Below are positions 11,400 through 21,349 of a stretch of 64,000 bases of DNA, one piece after another. This stretch comes from Phytophthora hibernalis. Its lineage: Eukaryota; Oomycota; Peronosporomycetes; Peronosporales; Peronosporaceae. The position numbers and the translations under genes were made by a program. The stretch is taken from the NCBI GenBank assembly GCA_012656075.1, contig JAAKBF010000009.1, positions 496,001 through 560,000 on the forward strand, read 5' to 3'. Position 1 is the first letter of the stretch, and every line of letters begins with the position of its first letter. The notes below the pieces were generated by a model that worked only from the letters and a program-made list of their open reading frames with translations, was not told where the DNA came from and made no database searches.

Positions 11400-11525
11400 A
11401 CGAATGACCATAGTGCTCAGTGGCAAGCCGCTTGCAGACGTCGCTTTTAAGCGTCCTGAACCTCTGCAGTTGGTTGGAAAACACTTTGTGTCGTGAAGCA
11501 AGCCAAACGCGTCGTCTTTAAATTC

Positions 11526-11531
11526 AATAAA
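11526..11531 (+). terminator. Candidate FAH polyadenylation signal AATAAA
   Basis: AATAAA lies 127 bp after the FAH stop codon and 27 bp before the end of the convergent gene. It is a plausible cleavage/polyadenylation signal for FAH, judged by motif and position only. Confidence 0.4.
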
Positions 11532-11557
11532 CGCAGTGCGCTTGCTTCATCGTGCAA

Positions 11558-14529
11558 CTAGATCGTGGCTTCGGCAGTTTTGAAAAGGTCCTTCAACGGC
11601 ACTTTCATCGAGAGATCAGCGCGCAGAGAGGTTGAGGGAAACGCAAGATCGTCGTCGAGCTCCAAGGAAGGCAGCTTGAGTCCGTGCGCGATAGATTGCT
11701 CTCTCACTGCAGTACCACTGTCGACAACGTCGTCCACACCGTCGAATTTATCTTCCAGCAAGGAAAAGTCAACGCCTCGCGCATGCAACATGGTTTCTCG
11801 AGCCTCCTTCCACTCGTCCACAACAACGCCAGCATTCAGCATGGCGGCCCCACTACGGTCATTGTGCGCAGCAATCCGACTTTACTCTCGCCCTCTTCCT
11901 GGAGTCCCAGCAACGAAGCCTCAGGTGCGATTTCCCATCGACCACGCAGGAAATCGAGTTTCTGTTTCTCCTCGTTAGTGTAAATGTTGCTAACGCTGTT
12001 CTTCGTACGTTGGTGGCTCGCTAGAGATACTGACGAGAAAGATAGCAGCGCTTGCATCAACATCGATAGCGAAGGAAAGTTGTCGCTCAAGTAGCGGAAG
12101 TAATCATCCACGACGGGAAACTCAGCACTAAACTCGCTCGTGAACACCCGCTGCGACGTATGCAGATATGCCGTCACCTCTCCTCGCAATAAATTTGGCT
12201 TGCGACCAAATAAAGACTTAAAGTACGTGACGCTGAGATCACTCAAGGTACTCAGCTTGGTAATGTCGGTGGTGTTCAAGTCGCGTAGCCGCAGACGCGG
12301 GTTCAGTGCATGTGCCACAACAAAGAGAGGCTGCTCCACCTGCTCCCAAACCACCTCCAGCGCAAGCTGCACCGTAATAAACCCTTCGGCTGCTGTGAAT
12401 AAAGCGCCCAACTGCACCAATGTCTCCGACAGAGTCAGCCCGGCTCGACAGCTGGAGAAGGCGTTCATGAAGGCGTGAAGCAGATTATACACACGCTCCA
12501 ATAGCGAGCGATTCAGCGCATTATCCACCAACCTCTTGGCATTCGGCGCTCCTCTTTTGTACTCGCCTCAAAGGTCTTAGAGTCGAGTAGAACTTGGATG
12601 AGCGCAGCGCACGATTCCCAGTCACGAAAGGGGCTTGAATGGGCGCCACCATTCATTTCTGCTAGCCGCTCCATCACACACGATCGAATAGACTCCAGTT
12701 GCCACACCTCAATTAGTGAAGATACGACAGTAAACATCTCTGCAGTAGCCAGCAGCTTCAGCATAGGAAACTGCAACATATCCTCCATGTCAGACAGGAA
12801 TATAATTTGGGGCCAGTGGACAGGTGAACGCAGGATGCTCACAGCGCGCTGGGTGATTGTGTTGTATGGCAGCACCACAGCCGCAAGCGCTAGCTTAGCT
12901 GAGTCAACACAGAGCCGAATATGACCATCCAACCATCGAGCAACCTCTAAGCCATGAATGTGAGCTAGTGCAGCTTCCACACCTGCTTCCGGCTTTTGCG
13001 ATCGAAGAAAAGAAAGCGACACGATAGCCTTTCCGTTAGTTATGACTCCATCAATAACTGGTAGCTGCAAGTCCCCCAGCTGCTGGCTGACCAACAGGTT
13101 GCAGTGTAGCATAATTGGCCACGACCCCACTGGTGCAACAGACAACGTGTCGACAGCATCAGCAGAGAATACAGATACTCCTTGCTCTACTGGAATTAGT
13201 TCTTGCAGCTTCGCGAGCTCACTGCGAAGTTCCGCGCTGTGAATATCATCCAGCACGCATGTGCGATAATCCGCTGCACTCGGGAGAAGACCGTCCGCAA
13301 ATTCCAGCGGAGGGGCCAGAGCGGTAAATAGCAGTTTGGCGCTATCACTTTCCACCCACTCAAATGGCAAGTGGTGTTCGATGATAAGTTGCACCAGCGC
13401 ACGGCGCACAGAGAAGCTATCTGGAGAATGCATTCGTGACCCATTTCCCACATACATTTTGGCTCGCTTCGGTTCTGACGGCACAATCTCATCCAGCGGT
13501 GTTGCTTCTGCAGCTATAGTCATCTCACTCATGCTTGTGCTGTACTCCGCGACAGCCGACGTGTCCTTGGTCATGTGGGGACACTTGGCCAAGTGTGTCT
13601 GCATGTTACTCTTGCGACCCATGACAATGGTCGGCTCCATGTTCGGCTTCATGCTCTCGGGGGCAGTCTCATACGCTTGCTGACAGAAGTTACAGCGAGC
13701 GTAGTAGTAGGCGCTGTCCTTCTTGCGCTCAAGACGCGTGAAGTAGCGCCACTCGTCCAGCGCTAGCCGCGACGATCTGTTCTTGGCAGCCGTCGAGGCC
13801 ATGGCGGGTTCCTCCGCCGCCGCATCTATTGCGCCAGCCACGGCTCCTGCTGCCAGTGCGCTGAACACGACACTCGGCGGGACGCCGTTGCCGCGCCGAT
13901 GCGGCTTGCGCTCCATCGGCGGAAGCTCGCCCTTGAAGTGCGGGCACAACGAGAGGTGCTTGCGCATCTTCTCGCGCCTGCCCACCATCTTCTCTGGAAC
14001 GAGCAGCGGCTTCTGGTCCCCGTGGCGTCGTCGAACGCGCGCTGGCAGTGCTTGCATACGGCGTAGAAGAAGTTGGACTTGCCGATGTAGCCTTCGTCCT
14101 GCAGGCGCGTAAAGTGGCCCCACTCCTCCATCATGCAGTACTTGCCGCGGCTTCCGCGGCTCTCTCCGTCGGCCTTGAGCTTGCGCTTCTCGCCGGGTGC
14201 TGAAGAGGGCGTCACCGCCACTTCCGTCGTCTCCATTGCTTCTTCGGTCGACGCAGCGTCTTTGACGGAGGCAGCAGCAGCAGCGGCCACCGCCTCCGCG
14301 CTCTGCTCCATCCTGTACTGCGTGGCGTACATGGGGCAGATCTTGAGGTGCGCGCGCATAGCGAGCGGCGGCCCGTGAGCTTGGTGGGCGCGTTGAAGAG
14401 CTGCTTCTGCTCGAAGCCAACGACGCAGTGGCGGCACAGCACGTACCAGTATGACGAGTGGGGCACGCGGCCCTCCTCCGGCAGCTTCTGGAAGTGCACC
14501 CACTCGTCCATCGTACAACCCCTCCCCAT
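11558..14529 (-). CDS. Triple BED-like zinc finger protein with hAT-transposase-like body
   Basis: Three BED-like fingers are in tandem at the N-terminus: each begins W-x-x-F (WVHFQKL, WGHFTRL, WRYFTRL), has C-x2-C (CRHC, CKHC, CNFC) and, after a long loop with a GR(R/K) motif, H-x3-C (HLKIC, HLSLC, HLAKC). The later part resembles hAT transposases: a region around LPVIDGVITNGKAIVSLSFL, and near the C-terminus FPSLSMLMQALLSFSSVSLA followed by KQKLDFLRGRW, which is like the hAT dimerisation domain. The protein probably binds DNA. No terminal inverted repeats were seen, and the gene sits among household genes, so domestication is plausible. Four single-base losses break the frame: near 14359, C4 at 14018-14021, TT at 12536-12537 and C4 at 11848-11851. 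One added base at each joins the pieces. Start ATG at 14529; stop at 11558. Confidence 0.75.
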
Positions 14530-14892
14530 GATAACGAAGACGCCGATAAGTCGATAGCTAGAGGGGAAGTGTTGAATAGCGTTTGAAAAACAAAACGGAG
14601 GAAAAATTCGTGGCGAAGGGCTGGGAGAGGTTAAGTACCGTGAACTGAAAGTTACAGTCCGTAACGCATTTTAAATTATTTTAATATACATGAAACCGCA
14701 TCCTGTGAGAAGTTAATTAACGTGTTTTACCTTAACTGCTTCTTCCTTTTGTGAAATGTTATGCTTCGAACGTCGTGTTTTTTAAAGTGTTTTTTAACTT
14801 TAAAAAACTATTAAAATATGAAAGTGCTTACGTAGACCAACTATCTTGTTAAAGCCAGGCGAATAACCCTAGTACCTGAAAAGCAACCAAAG
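14530..14892. other. AT-rich non-coding stretch
   Basis: This AT-rich spacer holds the presumed promoter of the zinc-finger gene on its left end and runs of T/A further right. I see no gene in it. Confidence 0.4.
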
Positions 14893-14912
14893 TCGCCGGC
14901 TTCGGCCGGCGA
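14893..14912. repeat. GC-rich hairpin with TTCG loop
   Basis: An 8-bp perfect stem (TCGCCGGC/GCCGGCGA) closes on TTCG. In RNA this would be a very stable UUCG-capped hairpin. It stands at the junction from AT-rich spacer to transposon debris. Confidence 0.6.
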
Positions 14913-16281
14913 GATCAAGCGCAACGCGCAGCGCTGCAAGACTAGGGTCAAACGAACGGGCTTGGTCAGAGAGGTTTAGCATCGACGTGCGAAGCGAAGT
15001 CTTTGCGCGGTGTGCTAAACCTTGATATTTGCCACGCCATTCCCTCGGAGGGGAGGTTTAGGGGTCAGGGTACAGTTGCTGTAAGAGGTGCTTAAGTTGC
15101 AGGATAGTTGGTTTTATGTCCATATAATTGGTCTACGTAACGAGTGCCTTAAAATATATGAGCAGGAGCGCGATTTTACAAATGAGGCGAGCGCTGCGAA
15201 AGAGGCAAATGAAGCCTGCATCCGCATCCTCGCCGAAGTTTCTTCCGTTGGGTGCAGTGGGGATTTCCGAAGCTTCAAGAAAACGAAACTCAAACAAACC
15301 ACGGATTCCTGTGAATGCTTCCGGCGTGGTCCAGCAGCCGTTAGATTAGCCGGGTTCGAGTGCCTACGAAGACGCTCGGTCGGAGTTAAGTCTTTCAGTG
15401 GTGTATTCCGTAGCTGGGAGATCGAACGACGCTTCCTGTTGCGAGACGAGCGCTTCGAGTGCTTGGAACGAAGCTGGCCTGGCGACGAGCGAGACCACTC
15501 TGATAACACAGCTGAGCAAACTGAAGAAGGTTCAGGTGCCACAATCGCCGAGCTATCCGGATTATCGTGTAGTATTATGCATAAAATCTCACTACCGAAT
15601 GGTATGAGTCCCACCAACAACACTCGCTTCCCTTACAACGGTCAACGAGCGTTCGATCAATACCTGAAGACCAGGAACGATCTCTTACACCGGGTTGGCT
15701 GTAAACCCTCTGTACACCTAGGTTGTATTAGTTCAACCCAAAACCTGCACCACTAGCCACGAGCGAGGGATAGTAAGCAATATTGCGCTTTCGCGCAACG
15801 CCCCGCAGTCCCTCAGAAGGAAGGGTACCGGCTGTCAATCCTAATACGGGTTTGCCGAGATAAACCTCGGCGGGTAGTAACATATGTCAGGAACACTCGG
15901 TTCCACTATGATATATGGGAGACGACGCTCCTCGTCTCTCCCAACACTTGGCCACTCTAAACTCTTGGACTGAACATCAACAAACCCTCGGTCAGTGTAC
16001 CTTGAGTTCGCTGACAGGCATCCCACGTAGCCGAGCGTATCCAGACCCTAAGATAAGCTAGCTAGACTTACCGAAGACGGACTTGACCCTTGGTGACTTG
16101 TGGGGAGGACTGCAGATTTATCTCTATTGATCTATCGCTCTGAGAGCCTCCGTAGTCAATCCTATAGCTCTAGTCCTATACGTAAATACAAATATCCAGT
16201 GTGAACATATCCCAGTATGTGATCCCGTACTATAAGACCGAGGTAACGAAACGGGAATGGGTACAAACTAGGATTCGTTCC

Positions 16282-16311
16282 CTCGGCCGGGGTTTATTAT
16301 ACCCGGCCGAG
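16282..16311. repeat. Perfect 10-bp stem-loop
   Basis: CTCGGCCGGG and CCCGGCCGAG flank a 10-nt AT-rich loop. It lies inside the retroelement-derived region; function unknown. Confidence 0.6.
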
Positions 16312-16608
16312 ACGTCGGTCACTATCGCTCCTGTGTCACTACCGCGCGGGGAATTAGATAAGCCAATCAAGTGGCGTTATCGCCTTTCACCGAAAGGCAC
16401 AACGTCGGTAATCGGGTGACCGAGCTGTGACCGCTTGGCCCCAAACCCCAACGCCTCAGGAGCCATAGTTGTCAGACAAACCACTCGACGAGTTCGCTGA
16501 ACGAATCTGGAGTGTGATTTCGCTGGGTCTTGGCGAGCTGCTAAGCTCGATCGTCTCGGGAAATTATTCAGCAAGGATACGACAAACCCGCGCATTGATG
16601 TGAAGATC

Positions 16609-17421
16609 CTAGGGATCCAGTACAGGAACGTTGACGCCAGCGAGAACCACAACCGCCAAGTGGGGGTTGTACATGGGTGCGAAGTCACCACCCGTGCTCA
16701 GATGCGCAGCGGCCTCTTGAGCTTGTCGATGGTACATGGTGGCAACCCCATGAAGGGTGGTGTGCTCAGCCTTGATATCGGAGATTTTACGCCCGAGGCT
16801 TTCGACGATCCGATCCCGACCCGCCAACTCGTTCTGCAACTTCTTGATCGTTTCTTCGGCGGCAAGAGTCCGATCGCCATGGAGATACAAGTTGACCTTG
16901 ACTTTCGCCCCGAGCTGAGCGATTGTTTTGTTGAAGGATTTGGAGAGCTCAGTGGTGCTCAGCGATAACGCTCGATAAATCGCCAACACTTCGTTGGCAG
17001 TATCCAACCGATGAAGCAAAGTAGCAGACTCGGCGATTGCTGATTCCATCCGCTTGCGGCGAGCAGAAACCACTCGCTCCGATTTGGCGAGCTTCGCCCG
17101 GAGATCGGCAACCTCGGTGACCGTGTCAGGAAGCGGTGTCATATCTTGTTTCAAGGATGCCAGGATAGCGGCCGGAGATTTAGCGCCCAGAATTGACTGA
17201 CGCAGCGAAGCATCTTCGAGAAGAGGAGAGCTCGTCAAAAGAAAGAAGGCGAGCTGGGTCAGTACAGCATCCCGCTGCTTCTGGCCTTCCTCCTGTTTAG
17301 AAAGGATACGACGAATCCCAGTGAGGCCAGCGAAATCACCTGCCGCGAAATTCATCAAGCTTTTCTCGTACTCAGCGGGAGTAGCTGAGTCGGTCGAGAG
17401 CTGGGCTGACGAACTCAGCAC
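16609..17421 (-). CDS. Gag-like coiled-coil ORF of a retroelement (partial)
   Basis: The frame is open for 270 codons from a GTG and continues about 45 codons further upstream (to about 17560) without an ATG, so the 5' end is missing or frameshifted. The protein is Ala/Leu/Ser-rich and mostly helical by appearance: a segment with FAAGDFAGLTGIRRILSKQE, a conserved-looking LPDTVTEVADLRAKLAKSER, then heptad-like coiled coil and a KLQNELAGRDRIVESLGRKI stretch. This layout resembles gag-like ORFs of oomycete LTR retrotransposons as I remember them, but no zinc knuckle or enzyme motif is present. It could instead be an unrelated host coiled-coil protein; the transposon-rich surroundings argue against that. 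Confidence 0.4.
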   Translation of the reverse strand: MLSSSAQLSTDSATPAEYEKSLMNFAAGDFAGLTGIRRILSKQEEGQKQRDAVLTQLAFFLLTSSPLLEDASLRQSILGAKSPAAILASLKQDMTPLPDTVTEVADLRAKLAKSERVVSARRKRMESAIAESATLLHRLDTANEVLAIYRALSLSTTELSKSFNKTIAQLGAKVKVNLYLHGDRTLAAEETIKKLQNELAGRDRIVESLGRKISDIKAEHTTLHGVATMYHRQAQEAAAHLSTGGDFAPMYNPHLAVVVLAGVNVPVLDP

Positions 17422-19255
17422 TCCGGAGCAAGTAGATCCAGCTCGACCAGAAGCTTGGAGAGCCGCCGACGAGGAAGATGGAGAAGACTCGATCTCAGCG
17501 ACATGAGGTTCAGGGATACTCAGCGATATCGCCGTGACGACGAGTCCTTGAACGTCTATCGACTAGCTGATAAGCGTCCGCTGAAGCAAATCCGTGACCA
17601 CGGAGGCAAGTCGAGGCTCAGCGACGCCCTCAACGACGACACGGGAGGGAAACGAAGACGGCAGGAGAGCGAAGAAGCTCTGCACGAAGCGATTTCTCGG
17701 CGAAAACTGCAGCAAACGGAAGCTAGCAGGCGTACGAACATAATAAGACTAGAATGCCATCGATGCGAACAAGCGATGTGCCGAACGGCGGAAGCGTACC
17801 TGGCCGGCAACGGAAGTTGCGAGAAGCTCGACGAGCTTCCTAGAGAACGACAGCAGAAGACTGAACGAGTTTCCAACCGTTGGAAAGTTGGAGAGCAGAG
17901 TGATGGTCGGCACACTAACCAGCATGGTTCGTATCACGCCCGGGGCAGTTGTGGTCTAGGTAAATCCATATTTTGGGTTACCCTACACTAGGGCCGCCTG
18001 AGTTAGGTCAAGTGGATACATCGGACTTAGCTGTATAGCGAACTTAGCTGGACTCAGCGATGATCAGACTCAGCGAAAGGTGGACTCGACGAACGACGGA
18101 CTCGGCGAGGATATGCGTTTGGAGGGGTATGCCGACGGCGGGAGGATAAATCAAGGGGTTTCGTGAAGAGTCAGCGTGAGACCTGAAACGAATCTACACC
18201 AAGGGGTGAAGAGTCGCAGGGAGATCTGAAACGACTCCATTTTATTAGATATTTGTAAATGATCGATAGAAGACCAAAGGGAAGAGCCCGAATAGGCTCT
18301 CCGAAGACATAAAAATAAGAATCAGAGCAGAATCTTCTAAGTCCAAGAACAACGTACACTTTCCAGTAAGTCCCTGCGTAGGCTGGATTATGTCTGCCGT
18401 CGTTCTCCGAGAGGCATAGCTTGTAGGGGAGCCACCAAGAGATCAATGTCGGCCCGGGGTGGGTACTTCTCGCTACCAAGCGAAGACAAGTCTCGTCGAC
18501 TCGACGAGCCGGTGGGTCTGCACAACCCAGGATACCGTAATCTTCTAGCTGGGCGTAATCTGCGCCCGGTGATCTGTAAAAGCGCTCGTGCACCGTCGTC
18601 CATCCTTCGGTGGAGGGAACAGGGTTCAGAACGGAGGCTGTCCCGCTCAGGCGAGCCTCTGAAGAGTTTGGAGCTTGCTACTCAGCGAGATCAGAGACAC
18701 AACTGGACCCCGGCTGGGGCGAACCGCAAATGGAACCGACAGGAACCCTGCGCAAGCCCAACATCCAGGGTTTCTTAAAAATATATGGCAATATCAATAA
18801 TTGCCCTATTTTACCATACAATAATGTATATGTCAGCGAAACCCGCTCAATAACCTATTTCAATGGTGCCGGTGGGTGACTTGAGTCATAATACTTCAGT
18901 ACTTTAACTATAGAACTATATACACTCCTGGCCACAATATTACGGCCACCCACAAATTTGTTAATAACTTTTGAGCCACTGCGAGTTAGTCGGTGGTGTT
19001 TAGATATGTATTGCGCAACGTAGCAAGGAGGCATTGTTATGAATTAACGTTTGCGGAAGTGCAGTGTGAAGGGGGCTCACATACAAAAACCGTATTGTAC
19101 TACTGGTCACAACTTACGGCCACCTATCTCACATACAAACATCAAGATAACTGGACTGATTGTCAAATCGACACTCACCGCCAGTGTAATTGGTGGCGCT
19201 GAGAGCCCAGCGGAGCGCGAGGCTTCTTCGCATGGGCTTGCCATTTCACTTTTGA

Positions 19256-19837
19256 ATGGGCCGTGGACCGCCACTGTCTGACGAAGAACGCGGACGTATC
19301 AAGGGACTGAGTGAGGTGGGACTCAGCATCAGGGATATCTCCACGACGGTTGGCCGGTCACGGGACTGCGTTCAGAGGGATCTAAAACCTCGGCGACACC
19401 GGCGCAAGTGTGGACGCAGACCAACCCTCACCAAGCGACAGACCCGACTCGTTGCTCGTAAGGCAGCCACTGGCAACTTCAGCGCAGCTCGCTTGAAGGA
19501 GGACCTGTCCTGTGCGTGCTCAACCCGCACCATTCGACGCCTTCTTGCTGGCGTCGACTGGCTCGACTACGCGAAGATGGATAACACCCTTTCTCTGACG
19601 AAGCAACATAAGCTCACGCGTCTGAACTGGGCGAAGGCCATGGTGATACAACCGGAACTGTGGCAGCATATCATTTTCTCGGACGAAAAAAATTCAATCT
19701 CGATGGACCAGATGGTCTCCGCCACTACTGGCGTGACGTACGCCGCCCAGCAAGGCAAACTGTGCGACGCCAAAATGGGGGTGGCTCCGTCATGGTGTGG
19801 GGTAGCTTCAGCGTGGAAGGGAAATCGAAACTGGCAG
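19256..19837 (+). pseudogene. Tc1/mariner transposase, left copy, truncated
   Basis: It starts MGRGPPLSDEERGRIKGLSE, with paired helix-turn-helix DNA-binding motifs (IRDISTTVGRSRDCVQRDL; FSAARLKEDL...CSTRTIRRLL), then WAKAMV and HIIFSDEK, which holds the first catalytic Asp. One A is missing from the A run at 19686-19692 for the frame to continue into the expected FNLDGPDG and GGSVMVWGSFSVEGKSKLA. The copy stops at the fold-back junction at 19837, before the second Asp and the final acidic residue, so it cannot encode an active enzyme. Confidence 0.85.
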
Positions 19838-20616
19838 GTCCGGCGAGCGCGCTGGCCAGTCAAGGACGCGAACCTCCACCTCTTCGAAGAATTCGGTTGT
19901 CAACCGCGACGCGGTGGATCGAAGCGTTGTCCTGTTGGAAAATGAAGTCAACTCCGTGGTGGAGGTGCGCGAACGGAAGCATAAACTCCGACATGGTGTT
20001 GATGTAGTGCTCGGAGGCCTGTCTACCTATGAGCACTGCCAGTTTCGATTTCCCTTCCACGCTGAAGCTACCCCACACCATGACGGAGCCACCCCCATTT
20101 TGGCGTCGCACGGTTTGCCTTGCTGGGTGGCGTACGTCACGCCAGTAGTGGCGGAGACCATCTGGTCCATCGAGATTGAATTTTTTCGTCCGAGAAAATG
20201 ATATGCTGCCACAGTTCCGGTTGTATCACCATGGCCTTCGCCCAGTTCAGACGCGTGAGCTTATGTTGCTTCGTCAGAGAAAGGGTGTTATCCATCTTCG
20301 CGTAGTCGAGCCAGTCGACGCCAGCAAGAAGGCGTCGAATGGTGCGGGTTGAGCACGCACAGGACAGGTCCTCCTTCAAGCGAGCTGCGCTGAAGTTGCC
20401 AGTGGCTGCCTTACGAGCAACGAGTCGGGTCTGTCGCTTGGTGAGGGTTGGTCTGCGTCCACACTTGCGCCGGTGTCGCCGAGGTTTTAGATCCCTCTGA
20501 ACGCAGTCCCGTGACCGGCCAACCGTCGTGGAGATATCCCTGATGCTGAGTCCCACCTCACTCAGTCCCTTGATACGTCCGCGTTCTTCGTCAGACAGTG
20601 GCGGTCCACGGCCCAT
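19838..20616 (-). pseudogene. Tc1/mariner transposase, right copy, truncated
   Basis: The first 150 or so residues match the left copy, with the same helix-turn-helix motifs and first catalytic Asp (SDEK). The A run after that motif is two bases shorter than the frame needs. This copy goes further than the left one: it includes FIFQQDNASIH with the second catalytic Asp and ends within the conserved VLDWPARSPD just at the fold-back point, so the third catalytic residue is absent. A further frame break lies between the QQDNASIH and LDWPARSPD motifs. Confidence 0.85.
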
Positions 20617-20951
20617 TCAAAAGTGAAATGGCAAGCCCATGCGAAGAAGCCTCGCGCTCCGCTGGGCTCTCAGCGCCACCAATTACACTGGCGGTGAGTG
20701 TCGATTTGACAATCAGTCCAGTTATCTTGATGTTTGTATGTGAGATAGGTGGCCGTAAGTTGTGACCAGTAGTACAATACGGTTTTTGTATGTGAGCCCC
20801 CTTCACACTGCACTTCCGCAAACGTTAATCCATAACAATGCCTCCTTGCTACGTTGCGCAATACATATCTAAACACCACCGACTAGCTCGCAGTGGCTCA
20901 AAAGTTATTAACAAATTTGTGGATGGCCGTAATATTGTGGCCAGGAGTGTA

Positions 20952-21235
20952 GTACTTCGAAATATGCATTATGCATTTCAGGGACTGATGTGTGCAATAA
21001 TTTATTTCTTCTTCTTTTGAGCGCCTCACAATTATTTATTTCATCGACTGCCTCCCATATTATTGCAATAGTATTTTAGGAAACCCTGCCAACATCGCCG
21101 ACCTGACTCGGCGAATTGTTGTGCTGTTGCGTGGAAGCCGGACTAACGACGTTTTCTGTGAATTACAACACCACAACTGGGACCGCGACCCGGGGATTCA
21201 GGGGTGTCCTTTGTTTACGTAGGTGCCAAGTACAA
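20952..21235. other. AT-rich flank and possible LTR end
   Basis: No gene is visible. Near 21083-21094 a segment ending GGAAACCCTG resembles one on the opposite strand near 18770. The TGGGACCGCGACC that starts near 21177 follows a possible LTR end and could be a primer-binding site for the gag-bearing retroelement downstream; this is weak. Confidence 0.25.
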
Positions 21236-21349
21236 CGTTAAGAGCAACAAGTGAGTGAGAGAAGATGGTCAAGGGATCCCCAAGTTTGAGCGACGCAACG
21301 ATCGGAGGATCGCCGCTCGACCAGAACCAGCATTCCCGCCGCGGATGCG

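Larger units (their letters stand above)
14913..18922. mobile_element. Decayed retroelement-derived region
   Basis: No intact gene lies here apart from the gag-like ORF listed separately. The stretch shares with the Gypsy gag at 21-23.5 kb a striking overuse of the word CTC(A/G)GCGA, for example near 17491, 17518, 17620, 18053, 18068, 18109 and 18681. The part 18.16-18.9 kb reads on the - strand like a long terminal repeat: it has AATAAA on that strand near 18243 and an AT-rich segment ending GAAACCCTG near 18765-18780, similar to a segment at 21083-21094 on the + strand. Broken short reading frames at 15.09-15.76 kb could not be placed in any family. The retroelement origin is inference; boundaries are unknown. 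Confidence 0.4.
18923..20949. mobile_element. Fold-back Tc1/mariner-type composite element flanked by TA
   Basis: Two truncated copies of one Tc1/mariner element face each other. The left arm (18923-19837) is nearly identical to the reverse complement of the right arm (20036-20949). The outer ends begin CACTCCTGGCCAC and end GTGGCCAGGAGTG, and each is followed outward by TA (18921-18922 and 20950-20951), the usual Tc1/mariner target duplication. The 198 bp between the arms belong to the right copy only and carry more of its transposase 3' part. Neither copy keeps the 3' end of the gene or an original right terminus, so the two outer left-type ends form a new pair of inverted termini about 915 bp long. 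Differences between arms are few (single-base changes and a 7-A versus 6-A run). Confidence 0.85.

Noticed and set aside
15088..15756. 222-codon open frame in the retroelement region
   Set aside because: Composition and abrupt frame changes do not match any family I know; neighbouring frames are equally open for parts of it.
18171..18593. 140-codon - strand open frame
   Set aside because: It lies in the presumed LTR, shows no motif and begins without context; more likely chance.
21177..21196. Primer-binding site for a retroelement
   Set aside because: TGG start and position fit, but the sequence does not clearly match a tRNA 3' end and the LTR limits are unknown; kept only as a weak note.
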